A stretch of 64,000 nucleotides of DNA from Lactobacillus sp. CBA3606 (GCF_002970935.1 NZ_CP027194.1:1-64000); one strand, 5' to 3'; positions 9,363-18,441 are shown, counted from the first letter of the stretch. The notes: generated by a model from the letters alone, not told the origin. A program made the numbers and translations.

Positions 9363-10658
9363 TTGCTGACTACCATGAAGAACGCTCTGAAAGTTAAGGA
9401 TATTCGGAATAAAATTCTGTTCACGTTGGGCGTTTTGATTGTATTTCGTCTTGGCTCTTATATCACAGTTCCAGGGGTTAATGCAAAGGCGCTACAATCG
9501 GTTGCATCATCTGGACTGATAAGTATGTTGAATACATTCAGTGGTGGCGGCTTAACAAATTATTCTATCCTTGCTATGGGGGTATCCCCTTACATTACGG
9601 CACAAATCATTGTTCAATTGTTACAAATGGACATTGTTCCAAAGTTTGTTGAATGGGGCAAACAAGGTGAAGTTGGACGTCGGAAGCTTAATCAAGCGAC
9701 GCGATATTTAACAATCATCTTGGCGTTCGTTCAATCGATTGGTATTACGGCTGGTTTTAACTCCCTAAGCTCGCTTAAATTAGTTAGCAATCCAAGCGTG
9801 TCAACCTATCTAACGATTGGGCTCATCTTAACTGGTGGCGCCATGTTGACAACTTGGATGGGAGATATGATCACTGATCGTGGGATTGGTAATGGTGTTT
9901 CTATCATTATCTTTGCTGGGATTATTGCGCGTACACCAACTTCGATTTATCAAATTTATCAAGAACAATTTGTCAATGTAGCAAAAAGTCAGTGGTGGTT
10001 GAGTATTTTATTTGTGGTTGGATTGTTACTCTTGGTCATCATCATCGTTATGTTTGTAACGTGGGTTGAACAAGCTAATGATCGAATTCCAATTCAATAT
10101 ACACGACGTGCAGCTGGTGCACCTGATAGTAGTTATCTACCATTAAAGGTGAATGTTGCCGGGGTTATTCCTGTTATCTTCGCGAGTTCCTTCATCGCAA
10201 CGCCACAGACAATTTTACTTGGTTTCCAATCCAGCCATGGTGACGAAACTTGGTATACAGTTATGAGTAACATCTTTAATATGCAGTCAACGACTGGTGC
10301 GATATTATATACCGTATTAATTGTGCTTTTCACGTTTTTCTATGCGTTTGTTCAGGTTAATCCTGAAAAACTCTCTAAAAACTTACAAAAGCAAGGCAGC
10401 TATATTCCGGGCGTTTGGCCTGGTAAAGATACTCAGGGCTGGGTATCTAAATTGTTAATGCGGTTAAGTACGGTTGGTGCCCTTTACCTTGGATTAATTT
10501 CCTTGATTCCATTGCTTGCTTCAGATATCTGGGGTTTGGATGAATCAATCGGGTTAGGTGGGACTAGTTTACTAATCGTGGTTGGGGTTGCCCTTGAAAC
10601 TATTCGTCAAATTAAAGGGTTAATGATGAAGCGCGACTATGTCGGTTTCATTCGTTAA
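9363..10658 (+). CDS. secY: Preprotein translocase channel subunit SecY
   Basis: SecY forms the protein-conducting channel of the cytoplasmic membrane and works with SecE, SecG and SecA. The 431-residue product shows about ten hydrophobic segments and family signatures such as RLGSYITVPGV and GISPYITAQI-type residues (here GVSPYITAQIIVQL). The start is taken as TTG at 9363, seven bases after GAGGTG; an ATG four codons later is spaced too far. It is the last gene of the spc segment, translationally close to rplO. Confidence 0.97.
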   Translation: MLTTMKNALKVKDIRNKILFTLGVLIVFRLGSYITVPGVNAKALQSVASSGLISMLNTFSGGGLTNYSILAMGVSPYITAQIIVQLLQMDIVPKFVEWGKQGEVGRRKLNQATRYLTIILAFVQSIGITAGFNSLSSLKLVSNPSVSTYLTIGLILTGGAMLTTWMGDMITDRGIGNGVSIIIFAGIIARTPTSIYQIYQEQFVNVAKSQWWLSILFVVGLLLLVIIIVMFVTWVEQANDRIPIQYTRRAAGAPDSSYLPLKVNVAGVIPVIFASSFIATPQTILLGFQSSHGDETWYTVMSNIFNMQSTTGAILYTVLIVLFTFFYAFVQVNPEKLSKNLQKQGSYIPGVWPGKDTQGWVSKLLMRLSTVGALYLGLISLIPLLASDIWGLDESIGLGGTSLLIVVGVALETIRQIKGLMMKRDYVGFIR

Positions 10659-10663
10659 TTAGC

Positions 10664-10691
10664 GAATGTGTTGGGGAGACTCAACACATTC
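10664..10691 (+). terminator. Intercistronic hairpin between secY and adk
   Basis: GAATGTGTTG (10664-10673) pairs perfectly with CAACACATTC (10682-10691) around an eight-base loop. No T-run follows, so it is more likely an RNA processing, stability or pausing element than a full terminator. adk begins 22 bases later behind its own AGGAGG site. Confidence 0.45.
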
Positions 10692-10713
10692 TTGCATTAT
10701 AGGAGGAAAAAAC

Positions 10714-11373
10714 ATGGGAACAATGAACCTGATTTTAATGGGTCTACCAGGTGCTGGTAAGGGTACTCAAGCGCAGAAGATTCTTGAAGATTTTGATATT
10801 CCTCATATTTCAACGGGTGATATCTTCCGGGCAGCAATTAAAAATGAAACCAAGATGGGCTTGGAAGCTAAGAAGTATATCGACCAAGGTAATCTGGTTC
10901 CTGACGAAGTCACCAATGGCATCGTTAAGGATCGGTTAGCCGAAGCGGATACTGCTAATGGTTTTCTCCTGGATGGTTATCCACGCAATATTGATCAAGC
11001 ACACGCTTTGTCACAAATCGCTAAAGATTTGGACAAACCGTTGGACGGCGTCATTAACATTCATGTTGAACCATCAGTTTTAGTTGAACGACTTTCGGGT
11101 CGTTTCATCTGTCGGACCTGTGGCGCAACTTACCACAAGTTATACAAGATGCCTAAAGTTGAAGGAACTTGTGATGTTTGTGGCGGTCATGATTTTTATC
11201 AGCGAGATGACGATAAGCCGGCAACCGTAAAAAATCGTTTGGATGTCAATGTTAAATTGAACACACCATTAATTGATTATTACGGTCAAGAAAAATTACT
11301 AGTCAATGTTGACGGTGATCGCGACATTGATGATGTCTATCGAGATATCAAGGCAATTCTTGATAACCTTTAA
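10714..11373 (+). CDS. adk: Adenylate kinase
   Basis: Adk (219 aa) interconverts ATP + AMP and two ADP in the cytoplasm. It shows the P-loop [11 protein letters not shown], the AMP-binding STGDIFRAA and [10 protein letters not shown] motifs, and a lid domain with two Cys pairs (CRTC...CDVC), the structural zinc site seen in Gram-positive enzymes. The start is the ATG at 10714 behind TAGGAGG; the in-frame upstream extension contains the hairpin and is not coding. Position after secY is conserved. Confidence 0.97.
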   Translation: MGTMNLILMGLPGAGKGTQAQKILEDFDIPHISTGDIFRAAIKNETKMGLEAKKYIDQGNLVPDEVTNGIVKDRLAEADTANGFLLDGYPRNIDQAHALSQIAKDLDKPLDGVINIHVEPSVLVERLSGRFICRTCGATYHKLYKMPKVEGTCDVCGGHDFYQRDDDKPATVKNRLDVNVKLNTPLIDYYGQEKLLVNVDGDRDIDDVYRDIKAILDNL

Positions 11374-11446
11374 CCGTAAGTCCCGTGAGTAGGAGCGTCA
11401 TTTGCTTTTCAAATGCCGTTGTGATAAACTTATTCAGGTTTAGCCG

Positions 11447-11475
11447 TTGAATGATTTAGTATTTTTTAATATTAT
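11447..11475 (+). promoter_or_regulatory. Predicted promoter before infA
   Basis: TTGAAT (11447-11452) and TATTAT (11470-11475) are 17 bases apart. They lie in the 178-base gap between adk and infA, which otherwise holds a hairpin-prone leader where CTGGTT near 11490 can pair with AACCAG near 11525. This would give infA-rpmJ-rpsM-rpsK-rpoA-rplQ a transcription start of their own. Confidence 0.45.
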
Positions 11476-11551
11476 TTAGACAATGACTGGTTCGAAAAGC
11501 GGACCAAAAACGTGGCAGCACGAAACCAGATAATAAGGGAGGGACAATTAC

Positions 11552-11770
11552 TTGGCAAAGGAAGACGTCATCGAAATTCAAGGCACCATTAAAGAAACGT
11601 TGCCCAACGCAATGTTTAAGGTTGAACTTGAAAACGGCGCTGAAATCTTGGCACACGTTTCAGGTAAGATTCGCATGCATTACATTCGGATTTTACCTGG
11701 CGACAAGGTAACAGTCGAAATGTCACCTTATGATTTAACTAAGGGTCGGATTACCTACCGTTTCAAGTAG
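11552..11770 (+). CDS. infA: Translation initiation factor IF-1
   Basis: IF-1 (72 aa) binds the A-site of the 30S subunit during initiation. The start is TTG behind GGGAGGG, giving [12 protein letters not shown]. The OB-fold features [11 protein letters not shown] and [18 protein letters not shown] match the family exactly in length and order. Confidence 0.97.
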   Translation: MAKEDVIEIQGTIKETLPNAMFKVELENGAEILAHVSGKIRMHYIRILPGDKVTVEMSPYDLTKGRITYRFK

Positions 11771-11806
11771 GATCGACACTTTGTACCTTATAGGAGGTAA
11801 ATATTC

Positions 11807-11926
11807 ATGAAAGTAAGACCATCTGTAAAGCCTATGTGCGAACACTGTAAAGTTATTCGTCGTAAAGGCCGTGTGATGATTATCTGCTCTGCTAATCCAA
11901 AGCATAAGCAACGCCAAGGTAAATAA
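11807..11926 (+). CDS. rpmJ: 50S ribosomal protein L36, zinc-binding form
   Basis: This 39-residue protein starts [15 protein letters not shown] and ends KHKQRQGK. Cys11, Cys14, Cys27 and His33 form the zinc-ribbon site of the C+ form of L36. A TAGGAGG site precedes the ATG. It lies between infA and rpsM, its conserved position. Confidence 0.97.
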   Translation: MKVRPSVKPMCEHCKVIRRKGRVMIICSANPKHKQRQGK

Positions 11927-11956
11927 TTTAACTAATAAGTCGGAGGTGAAAAATTA

Positions 11957-12322
11957 ATGGCTCGTATTGAAGGAATTGACTTACCACGTGACAAGCGTAT
12001 TGTCATCGGTTTGACTTACATTTTCGGTATTGGTAATACGTCTGCTCAAAAGATCTTAGCTGAAGCTGGGGTTTCAGAAGACGTTCGTGTACGTGACTTA
12101 ACTCCTGAACAAGAAGATAAGATCCGTGCCGTCGTTGACGGTTACAAAACTGAAGGTGACTTACGTCGTGAAGTTAGCTTGAACATCAAGTTACTTCAAG
12201 AAATCGGCTCATATCGTGGGATGCGTCATCGTCGTGGTTTACCCGTTCGTGGTCAACATACGAAGAATAACGCACGTACTCGTAAGGGTAAAAAAGTTAG
12301 CATCGCTGGACGTAAAAAATAA
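11957..12322 (+). CDS. rpsM: 30S ribosomal protein S13
   Basis: S13 (121 aa) sits in the 30S head and contacts the P-site tRNA and L5. It shows [13 protein letters not shown] and the C-terminal [19 protein letters not shown], both family signatures. A CGGAGG site precedes the ATG. The following rpsK is 24 bases away. Confidence 0.98.
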   Translation: MARIEGIDLPRDKRIVIGLTYIFGIGNTSAQKILAEAGVSEDVRVRDLTPEQEDKIRAVVDGYKTEGDLRREVSLNIKLLQEIGSYRGMRHRRGLPVRGQHTKNNARTRKGKKVSIAGRKK

Positions 12323-12346
12323 TAATAAGGGAGGTTTTCGAATTTT

Positions 12347-12736
12347 ATGGCAACTAGAAAGACAACCCGTCGTCGTCGGGTAAAAAAGAACATTGAATCC
12401 GGTGTGGCTCACATCCATTCAACGTTCAACAACACACTTGTAATGATCACTGATATGCAAGGTAACGCAATTGCTTGGTCATCAGCTGGTTCATTAGGTT
12501 TCAAGGGTAGTCGTAAGTCAACACCTTTTGCTGCTCAAATGGCTGCCGAAGCTGCTGCTAAGGCATGTATGGAACATGGCATGAAGATTGTTGAAGTCGC
12601 TGTTAAAGGTCCTGGTTCAGGTCGTGAAGCTGCAATCCGTGCTTTACAAGCTACTGGTTTGGAAGTTAGTGCAATTCGCGATGTTACGCCAGTGCCTCAT
12701 AATGGTTCTCGTCCTCCAAAGCGCCGTCGTGTTTAA
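12347..12736 (+). CDS. rpsK: 30S ribosomal protein S11
   Basis: S11 (129 aa) forms part of the 30S platform near the mRNA exit. The sequence [18 protein letters not shown] and the C-terminal [13 protein letters not shown] are diagnostic. An AGGGAGG site precedes the ATG. Confidence 0.98.
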   Translation: MATRKTTRRRRVKKNIESGVAHIHSTFNNTLVMITDMQGNAIAWSSAGSLGFKGSRKSTPFAAQMAAEAAAKACMEHGMKIVEVAVKGPGSGREAAIRALQATGLEVSAIRDVTPVPHNGSRPPKRRRV

Positions 12737-12745
12737 TCTGTGACG

Positions 12746-12772
12746 TTCATTTTGAGGGCAAACTTCATTTTG
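12746..12772 (+). repeat. Short direct repeat between rpsK and rpoA
   Basis: TTCATTTTG occurs at 12746-12754 and again at 12764-12772, an 18-base period with similar flanks (GAGGGC and GTGCGC). It lies in the 86-base gap between rpsK and rpoA, the largest gap between rpsM and rplQ. Function is unknown and the repeat may be accidental. Confidence 0.4.
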
Positions 12773-12822
12773 TGCGCACAACTACTAAACACCACGCGTT
12801 TTGAAAGGGGTAAAAGATAAGA

Positions 12823-13767
12823 ATGATTGAATTTGAAAAACCTAACATTCATAAAATTGATGAAAACGACAACTATGGTAAGTTTGTTGTAGAACCACTT
12901 GAACGTGGTTATGGTACAACTTTAGGGAATTCACTTCGTCGGATTCTTCTTTCTTCTTTACCTGGCGCTGCTGTTACCAGTATTCAAATTGACGGGGTTC
13001 TTCATGAATTTTCAACGGTAGAAGGCGTAACTGAAGATGTTACGGCAATTATCTTGAATGTAAAGAAGATCGCGCTTAAATTAGAATCAGACGAAACCAA
13101 GGCATTGGAAATCGATGTTAAGGGACCTGCTAACGTTACCGCTGGTGATATCATTGGCGATGCTGACGTAGAAGTCTTAAATCCTGATTTAGCAATTTGT
13201 ACTGTTGCAGATGGTGCACACTTCCATATGCGTATGACTGCTAATACTGGTCGTGGTTATGTTTCCGCTGAGGATAACAAACATCGTGAAGATGATATGC
13301 CAATTGGCGTTTTGCCTGTTGATTCATTATATTCTCCAATTGAACGTGTCAACTACCAAGTTGAAAACACGCGGGTTGGTCAACGTGATGATTTTGATAA
13401 GTTAACCTTAGACGTTTGGACAAATGGTTCAATCACTCCAAGTGAAGCCATTAGTCTATCAGCCAAAATCCTGACTGATCACCTTTCAATCTTCGTAAAT
13501 CTCACTGATGAAGCTAAAAACACTGATGTGATGGTTGAGAAAGAAGAAACGCATAAGGAAAAAATGTTAGAAATGACGATTGAAGAGTTAGATCTCTCAG
13601 TTCGTTCATATAATTGTTTGAAACGTGCGGGTATTAACACGGTTCAAGAATTAACTAACAAAACTGAAGCTGATATGATGAAGGTTCGCAACCTTGGGCG
13701 CAAGTCGCTTGAGGAAGTTAAAGCTAAGTTAGCTGACCTTGGGTTATCATTACGCAAAGAAGACTAA
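12823..13767 (+). CDS. rpoA: RNA polymerase alpha subunit
   Basis: RpoA (314 aa) dimerises to start RNA polymerase assembly. Its C-terminal domain touches UP elements and regulators. The N-terminal domain carries [21 protein letters not shown]; the C-terminal domain carries [20 protein letters not shown] and the helix-hairpin-helix [20 protein letters not shown] site precedes the ATG. Order rpsK-rpoA-rplQ is standard. Confidence 0.98.
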   Translation: MIEFEKPNIHKIDENDNYGKFVVEPLERGYGTTLGNSLRRILLSSLPGAAVTSIQIDGVLHEFSTVEGVTEDVTAIILNVKKIALKLESDETKALEIDVKGPANVTAGDIIGDADVEVLNPDLAICTVADGAHFHMRMTANTGRGYVSAEDNKHREDDMPIGVLPVDSLYSPIERVNYQVENTRVGQRDDFDKLTLDVWTNGSITPSEAISLSAKILTDHLSIFVNLTDEAKNTDVMVEKEETHKEKMLEMTIEELDLSVRSYNCLKRAGINTVQELTNKTEADMMKVRNLGRKSLEEVKAKLADLGLSLRKED

Positions 13768-13788
13768 TACAAGGGAGGATATCCGTTC

Positions 13789-14172
13789 ATGAGTTACCGT
13801 AAATTACAACGTACAAGTTCACAACGTCGTGCCTTACTTCGTGATTTGACTAGTTCATTAATCGTTAACGGTCGCATCGAAACTACTGAAGCTCGCGCTA
13901 AGGAAGTTCGTTCGACTACTGATAAGATGATTTCATTAGCTAAGAAGGGCGATTTACACGCTCGTCGTCAAGCCGCTACCTTTATGCGGGACATCGTTGC
14001 TGATGTTAAGGAAGAAGACGACAACGTAACTGTACAAACTGCTTTGCAAAAGCTATTTAGTGACCTAGGTCCTCAATATGCTGACCGCAATGGTGGTTAT
14101 ACACGAATTTACAAGACTATGCCTCGTCGTGGCGATGGTGCCCACATGGTTGTCTTGGAACTCGTTGACTAA
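13789..14172 (+). CDS. rplQ: 50S ribosomal protein L17
   Basis: L17 (127 aa) lies near the tunnel exit. The start [20 protein letters not shown] and the end [13 protein letters not shown] are diagnostic. It is the last gene of the ribosomal superoperon on this side. In related lactobacilli the next genes are usually ecfA1-ecfA2-ecfT; here they come 6.7 kb later. Confidence 0.98.
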   Translation: MSYRKLQRTSSQRRALLRDLTSSLIVNGRIETTEARAKEVRSTTDKMISLAKKGDLHARRQAATFMRDIVADVKEEDDNVTVQTALQKLFSDLGPQYADRNGGYTRIYKTMPRRGDGAHMVVLELVD

Positions 14173-14187
14173 TTAAATTTTTTACGG

Positions 14188-14310
14188 ATCACTGAGATTG
14201 ATGGTTGACGGACGTTATGATGGTGGTTACCTAATTTGGTAACTAAGTCTAGTTCGGAAGTTATTTATGTTAAACATAGATGGCATATCGCAGTCTTAAG
14301 TGATTTTTTT
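14188..14310 (+). terminator. Possible branched terminator after rplQ
   Basis: ATCACT (14188-14193) can pair with AGTGAT (14299-14304), which runs directly into a T-rich tract (to 14310). Inside lies a perfect small hairpin, GTTACC (14226-14231) with GGTAAC (14238-14243). The long loop makes this less certain than an ordinary terminator. No gene is visible in these 120 bases. Confidence 0.35.
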
Positions 14311-14324
14311 GGTGCTAGTCAACT

Positions 14325-14376
14325 GAAAAAGCGTCTAGATTGAGTGGATTTAAACTCAATCTAGACGCTTTTTTTA
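14325..14376. terminator. Bidirectional terminator between rplQ and dmkB
   Basis: A perfect 15-base stem (14331-14345 with 14354-14368) has an eight-base loop, AAAAA before it and TTTTTTT after it. It can stop transcription from both rplQ (+) and dmkB (-). Confidence 0.9.
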
Positions 14377-14382
14377 GTTAAG

Positions 14383-15372
14383 TTAATTATGTCGATCCAA
14401 TAGTTGCTGCGTTAATTGGATTAAAGTGGTGCGAGTTGCATTGTTTGGCAGTTTATTTAATAAATGTAAAGCTTGATTGGTGTAACGGGTGGCTAATTGT
14501 TTAGCCTGCTCAATGCCACCGGCGGCGATAACAATGGTCTGAACACGGTGACGGTCAGTCGCGTTAATTTGTCCTTGCTGGCGTAATAAGGGCAGTAACT
14601 CAGTTCGGTAGTCAGTTTGTAGGGCAAAGATGAGTGGCGATGTGTAGACACCCTCGGCCACATCTTCTAAGATTGGCTTTCCAATTTCCGGACTAACGGC
14701 TTGATAGTCGAGAATATCGTCTAGAATTTGAAATGCCATCCCAATGGCTAGGCCGATTTTACGAGCTCGAGCAGCAAATGGGGCGCTTTGACCGGATTCG
14801 TATGCGCCAAGGAAACAGCTCAATGCGAAGAGCTCAGCTGTTTTACCTTGAATTTGTTCTTGATATTGCGCCATCGTAATATCAATGCGGTAATGGCGAT
14901 CTTTCTGTTGGACCTCACCAATTAGAATTTTTTCCATATTTTCGGAATTTAACTGGATGCTTTTAAAACTACTTGAGTATTGCGCTAGTATTTTAAATAC
15001 GACGACGAATAGATAATCACCGGCATAGACTGCGACATCTTTACCGAATTGCTCTTGGATGCTGGCCTGATGGCGTCTAAGCTTAGCATCGTCTAAGATA
15101 TCATCATGAATTAAAGTCGCTGTATGCAACGTTTCTAGCGCCGCTGCGAGGGCAATCATTCGCTGCCGGTCGGTTGTTTTAAATTGTGAAAATAACAGAC
15201 AGTAGGCTGGCCGCAAGAGTTTACCACCACTGTGAATCATTTCGAGAATGGCACTAGTAATGGCGGTATCGGAAATATTAATATTAGCATCCATTAGTTG
15301 CATAACTTGCTGTAACTCTGGTTGTAAAGTTGGATAATCATGCCAAAGTGGATGTAATTGCGTTGCTTGCAT
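14383..15372 (-). CDS. dmkB: Polyprenyl diphosphate synthase of the EET locus (DmkB)
   Basis: This all-alpha prenyltransferase (329 aa) extends allylic diphosphates with isopentenyl diphosphate to make the side chain of demethylmenaquinone. The two Asp-rich Mg-binding motifs are DDILD at residues 90-94 and DDILD at 218-222, with the substrate-binding GGKLLRPAYCLL near 49. It starts six bases after the eetB stop behind AAAGGAG, so it is the last gene of the eetA-eetB-dmkB unit. A paralog lies at 41029-42006. The chain length made cannot be read from sequence. The EET role follows from the neighbours and from the same linkage in Listeria. Confidence 0.88.
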   Translation of the reverse strand: MQATQLHPLWHDYPTLQPELQQVMQLMDANINISDTAITSAILEMIHSGGKLLRPAYCLLFSQFKTTDRQRMIALAAALETLHTATLIHDDILDDAKLRRHQASIQEQFGKDVAVYAGDYLFVVVFKILAQYSSSFKSIQLNSENMEKILIGEVQQKDRHYRIDITMAQYQEQIQGKTAELFALSCFLGAYESGQSAPFAARARKIGLAIGMAFQILDDILDYQAVSPEIGKPILEDVAEGVYTSPLIFALQTDYRTELLPLLRQQGQINATDRHRVQTIVIAAGGIEQAKQLATRYTNQALHLLNKLPNNATRTTLIQLTQQLLDRHN

Positions 15373-15378
15373 GAAAAG

Positions 15379-15948
15379 TTACTCCTTTTTTTGACTTGGT
15401 CGTTGTTCATGATTAAAACGTAAATAGCTCAGACTGGTCACATGGGTAAAGAGGTAATTGGCGGCAATCCCGAGTGCACTACCGGCCGCTAAGCCAATGA
15501 TTGATAGTACGGGTAGGTACAACATGACGGTCCAAGTCTGGGCGATAAAGCTGGCGACTAAAAGTTGACCGACATTGTGCATCACACCACCGGTGGCAGA
15601 AATGCCAATAATACTAACCCGTTTTGGTCCGAGTTGTTTAACAAGTAACATAGTAAATAAACTGAGAAAAGCCCCACCAAAACTATAGATAAAGGTTGAT
15701 AGCGTCCCCCCTAAGAGGGCGGTTAAGATTAAGCGTAACCAGGTTAAGGTAATGACATCACGAAAAGATAGCGTGAAGATAGCGACAATGGTAATGAGAT
15801 TCGCTAACCCCAGTTTCGCACCAGGAGCAAAGGCGAAAGGGAAGGGAATCATGCGCTCTAAAATGCCAATAATGACGCCCTGGGCCACTAAAAGGGCAAT
15901 ATAAATGTTTCGGTGTGTCTTATTTGATTGTTCATATGAATTATTCAA
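15379..15948 (-). CDS. eetB: Membrane protein EetB (Gx transporter / heptaprenyl synthase component I family)
   Basis: The 189-residue protein has about five hydrophobic segments and belongs to the family often called heptaprenyl diphosphate synthase component I. In the EET system it acts with EetA and Ndh2 in the cytoplasmic membrane; its mechanism is not known. The start is taken as TTG at 15948: a GGAG site lies seven bases upstream inside the end of eetA, with only four bases between the genes. An ATG farther upstream (16014) would overlap eetA by 62 bases and adds a polar tail unlike the family. Confidence 0.82.
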   Translation of the reverse strand: MNNSYEQSNKTHRNIYIALLVAQGVIIGILERMIPFPFAFAPGAKLGLANLITIVAIFTLSFRDVITLTWLRLILTALLGGTLSTFIYSFGGAFLSLFTMLLVKQLGPKRVSIIGISATGGVMHNVGQLLVASFIAQTWTVMLYLPVLSIIGLAAGSALGIAANYLFTHVTSLSYLRFNHEQRPSQKKE

Positions 15949-15952
15949 GATT

Positions 15953-16432
15953 TTACTCCGTAACCAGTCCGTTGCCGCCCGCTTTGACTTGACCGGTACT
16001 AGACTTGATTTCAATTAAGATCTTATGGGGCAAACAGACAATCGTCTGTCCCGGCTTATGAATCCAGCCCCGGCGGACACAAACTTGATCCGAACAGTTG
16101 GCCTTAGTAATCGCGACACGTTTGGCTTTAAATGTGATTTGATTATAGTGGCCAGCTTGATCACGATACGTATAGTGCTGGGTTTTAGCTAATGTCGTTA
16201 AATTAACCCGTTTTAAGACATGCCCATCATGTGAAACAACCGCAGTTAAGGTATGTGGCGTCTTTTTGGCACTTTGAGCGGCTTGGATAGCTTGTTGCCG
16301 TTGCTGGTAGGAGAAAACGGCCAAAGGTGCAAATGACAAAATGAGCAAGCATACAATAATAATGAAATCAAACGGACGTAACATTGCGCCATATCGTTTT
16401 AATAGTTGGTTGGTTGCACGTAAACGATGCAT
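15953..16432 (-). CDS. eetA: Extracytoplasmic NusG domain II protein EetA
   Basis: The 159-residue product has an N-terminal membrane anchor (about 21-41) and an exported NusG domain II. That domain holds the family's segment with Cys113, Cys118 and Cys133 (ANCSDQVCVRRGW, then KPGQTIVCLPHKI). EetA and EetB are required for flavin-based electron transfer in Listeria, although the function of this domain is unproven. The ATG at 16432 sits behind AAAGGAGG; an upstream ATG at 16471 has none. It starts a three-gene unit with eetB and dmkB and follows a terminator placed after ndh2. Confidence 0.85.
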   Translation of the reverse strand: MHRLRATNQLLKRYGAMLRPFDFIIIVCLLILSFAPLAVFSYQQRQQAIQAAQSAKKTPHTLTAVVSHDGHVLKRVNLTTLAKTQHYTYRDQAGHYNQITFKAKRVAITKANCSDQVCVRRGWIHKPGQTIVCLPHKILIEIKSSTGQVKAGGNGLVTE

Positions 16433-16455
16433 GCTTTGGCCTCCTTTTAGGTTGA

Positions 16456-16494
16456 ATAAAAAATGGTTCAAGGTAAAAGCTACCCTTGAACCAT
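16456..16494 (-). terminator. Terminator between ndh2 and eetA
   Basis: Read on the - strand, ATGGTTCAAGG (16494-16484) pairs perfectly with CCTTGAACCAT (16473-16463) across a ten-base loop and is followed by TTTTTTA. It stands between ndh2 and the start of eetA. It should lower expression of eetA-eetB-dmkB relative to ndh2 unless read through or bypassed by an internal promoter. Confidence 0.85.
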
Positions 16495-16524
16495 CGGGAA
16501 ACGATTTAATTAATTATACCGCAA

Positions 16525-18390
16525 TTAACGGGTTTTAACACCATCATAGTGGGAACGAACGTTGCCGTACCACCAATGACCGAGATGTTTTTGTAACCAC
16601 GGAACGACCCAATAATCCAACCCAAAGGTCCGACCAGAACCGTTCATTAATGCGATGGCAGCGAAAATCATCCACAAGTTGACCCAGTAGAACATCCCTG
16701 ATAAACAGAAAACGATGACTAAACCAATTGTGATTCCGTTTGCTAACCAAGTGAAGAGGCCGAAGAAGATACATAACGCAACGGCGATTTCAACGCAAGT
16801 CATTAACTTCTGGAAGAAGAAAGCCATCTGCATGTTAGGAATAAAGATCTTAGTGACCGATTCAAACCATGCTGGCATCTTATCAAAGACGAGCAAGGGA
16901 TCTTTTCCGTACATATAAGATAAACTAAAGATCCCTTTGGCGGCTTTAGAAGTTGATTCACTAGCACCACTAGTTGCAGAAACCTGTAACCAGGAGAAAG
17001 AGGTTAGTCGGAGTTTATCAACAAACCACGATTCTTTCCCTTGAACTTTAGTCCAACAATCCCAAAGCCACATTGCCCCGTAGAAGAACCGTAATGGCAC
17101 ACTCCATAAGACGTTGCCGGCTCGTGACGTCCAACCGCGGAAAACATTACGTTGGTTGCGTGTCCGGAAGAATTCGTGCATAAAGTACTGGAATAAATAA
17201 TAGCCTGAGAAAATTTGAACATAGTACATCCAGTTGATAGCATGCTTCAAGAGGACGGCAATGAAGCCAGAAACGTTCCATTTTTCAAGGACTTGAGCGA
17301 CGGCATACTTCGAACCAATCGAATCAACCGAAGCTTGGTAGGCCCCTTTAAATGGTTTAATGGTGACATCGGAATGATCAACATTTTTAATGATGCCTTG
17401 AACCGCAGTTGCCGCAGTTTCTTCAGCCCCTTGAACAATTTGTGGGACTGGACGTGGTTGATCGGGTTCTTGGTAGAACGTTGAATCACCAGCTAAGAAG
17501 ATGTTCTTGCAGCCTTTAGCTTGCATGAATTCATTGGCAGCGAGCCGACCGCCACGACCAGTTTCGATACCAAACTTATCAACGACACCATTGGCGCGCA
17601 CACCAGCAGTCCAAATCAAAGTATAAGTTGGTAAATCAGCTTGGTCTTTTAAGGTCACGTGATCTTCAAAGACGCCAGTAATCATTGAATTTGTCTTGAT
17701 GGTAACACCATGTTTAATCATGTACTTCTCAGCTTTGCCAGCCTGAGTTCGATTTAACATGTTGATAATTGTTGGCGCAGCTTCAACGAGTTGTAACGTA
17801 ATTTCGTTAGGGTCAAGCTTATTATCACGAGCTAAGACATCTCGATATTCGATTAATTCACCGACTAATTCAGAACCAGTAAACCCAGAACCACAGACGG
17901 TTAAAGTTAACATGGCTTTGCGTTTGGCTGGGTCTAACTCAACGGCCCCACGACGAATCACCGCTGCTAAGTGTGACCGGAGTGCCATCGCTTGTTCGAA
18001 GGACCACAATTCGAAACCGTGTTCCTTGACGCCAGGGGTCCCAAAGTCATTAGACTCGCCACCCAAACTAATGAGTAATTGGTCGTACTGGTAACTACCA
18101 TTTTCAGTAGTAACCGTTTGCTTTTCTTTATCAATTCCCGTAACCGTGTCGGTAACTAAGCGGACATTCTTCCGACGAGAAAATAACCGTTGCAAATCAT
18201 ATTGAATATGCTCTGGATCAACTCGTTCAGTAGCAACTTCATGTAGTTCAGTCATGTACGTGAAGTATGAATGCCGGTCAATTAACGTGATTTCAACGTC
18301 AGCATTCTTTTTAAAATGCTTCGCTAATTTCTTTGTCGCGTAAACTCCGGCAAATCCCGCGCCGACAACGACAATATTTTTCTTTGCCAT
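16525..18390 (-). CDS. ndh2: Type II NADH dehydrogenase with C-terminal membrane domain (Ndh2)
   Basis: Ndh2 passes electrons from NADH to quinone without pumping protons. The N-terminal FAD/NAD domain shows GAGFAG at residues 10-15, the ATG-like LIWTAGVRAN segment and the second FAD motif NIFLAGDST. Unlike ordinary NDH-2 enzymes of about 400 residues, this one has 621. The extra C-terminal part holds three or more hydrophobic stretches, a DoxX-like membrane domain typical of the EET enzymes. The ATG follows AAGGGAG. It is divergent from pplA, sharing a 285-base control region, and is followed by a terminator and eetA. Confidence 0.9.
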   Translation of the reverse strand: MAKKNIVVVGAGFAGVYATKKLAKHFKKNADVEITLIDRHSYFTYMTELHEVATERVDPEHIQYDLQRLFSRRKNVRLVTDTVTGIDKEKQTVTTENGSYQYDQLLISLGGESNDFGTPGVKEHGFELWSFEQAMALRSHLAAVIRRGAVELDPAKRKAMLTLTVCGSGFTGSELVGELIEYRDVLARDNKLDPNEITLQLVEAAPTIINMLNRTQAGKAEKYMIKHGVTIKTNSMITGVFEDHVTLKDQADLPTYTLIWTAGVRANGVVDKFGIETGRGGRLAANEFMQAKGCKNIFLAGDSTFYQEPDQPRPVPQIVQGAEETAATAVQGIIKNVDHSDVTIKPFKGAYQASVDSIGSKYAVAQVLEKWNVSGFIAVLLKHAINWMYYVQIFSGYYLFQYFMHEFFRTRNQRNVFRGWTSRAGNVLWSVPLRFFYGAMWLWDCWTKVQGKESWFVDKLRLTSFSWLQVSATSGASESTSKAAKGIFSLSYMYGKDPLLVFDKMPAWFESVTKIFIPNMQMAFFFQKLMTCVEIAVALCIFFGLFTWLANGITIGLVIVFCLSGMFYWVNLWMIFAAIALMNGSGRTFGLDYWVVPWLQKHLGHWWYGNVRSHYDGVKTR

Positions 18391-18441
18391 TGCGTAACAA
18401 CTCCCTTGAATAATAATATTAAAATAATGATTCCGTCTTTA

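Noticed and set aside
17004-17489. Several frames inside ndh2 on both strands
   Set aside because: They overlap the well-supported ndh2 frame and show no start signals.
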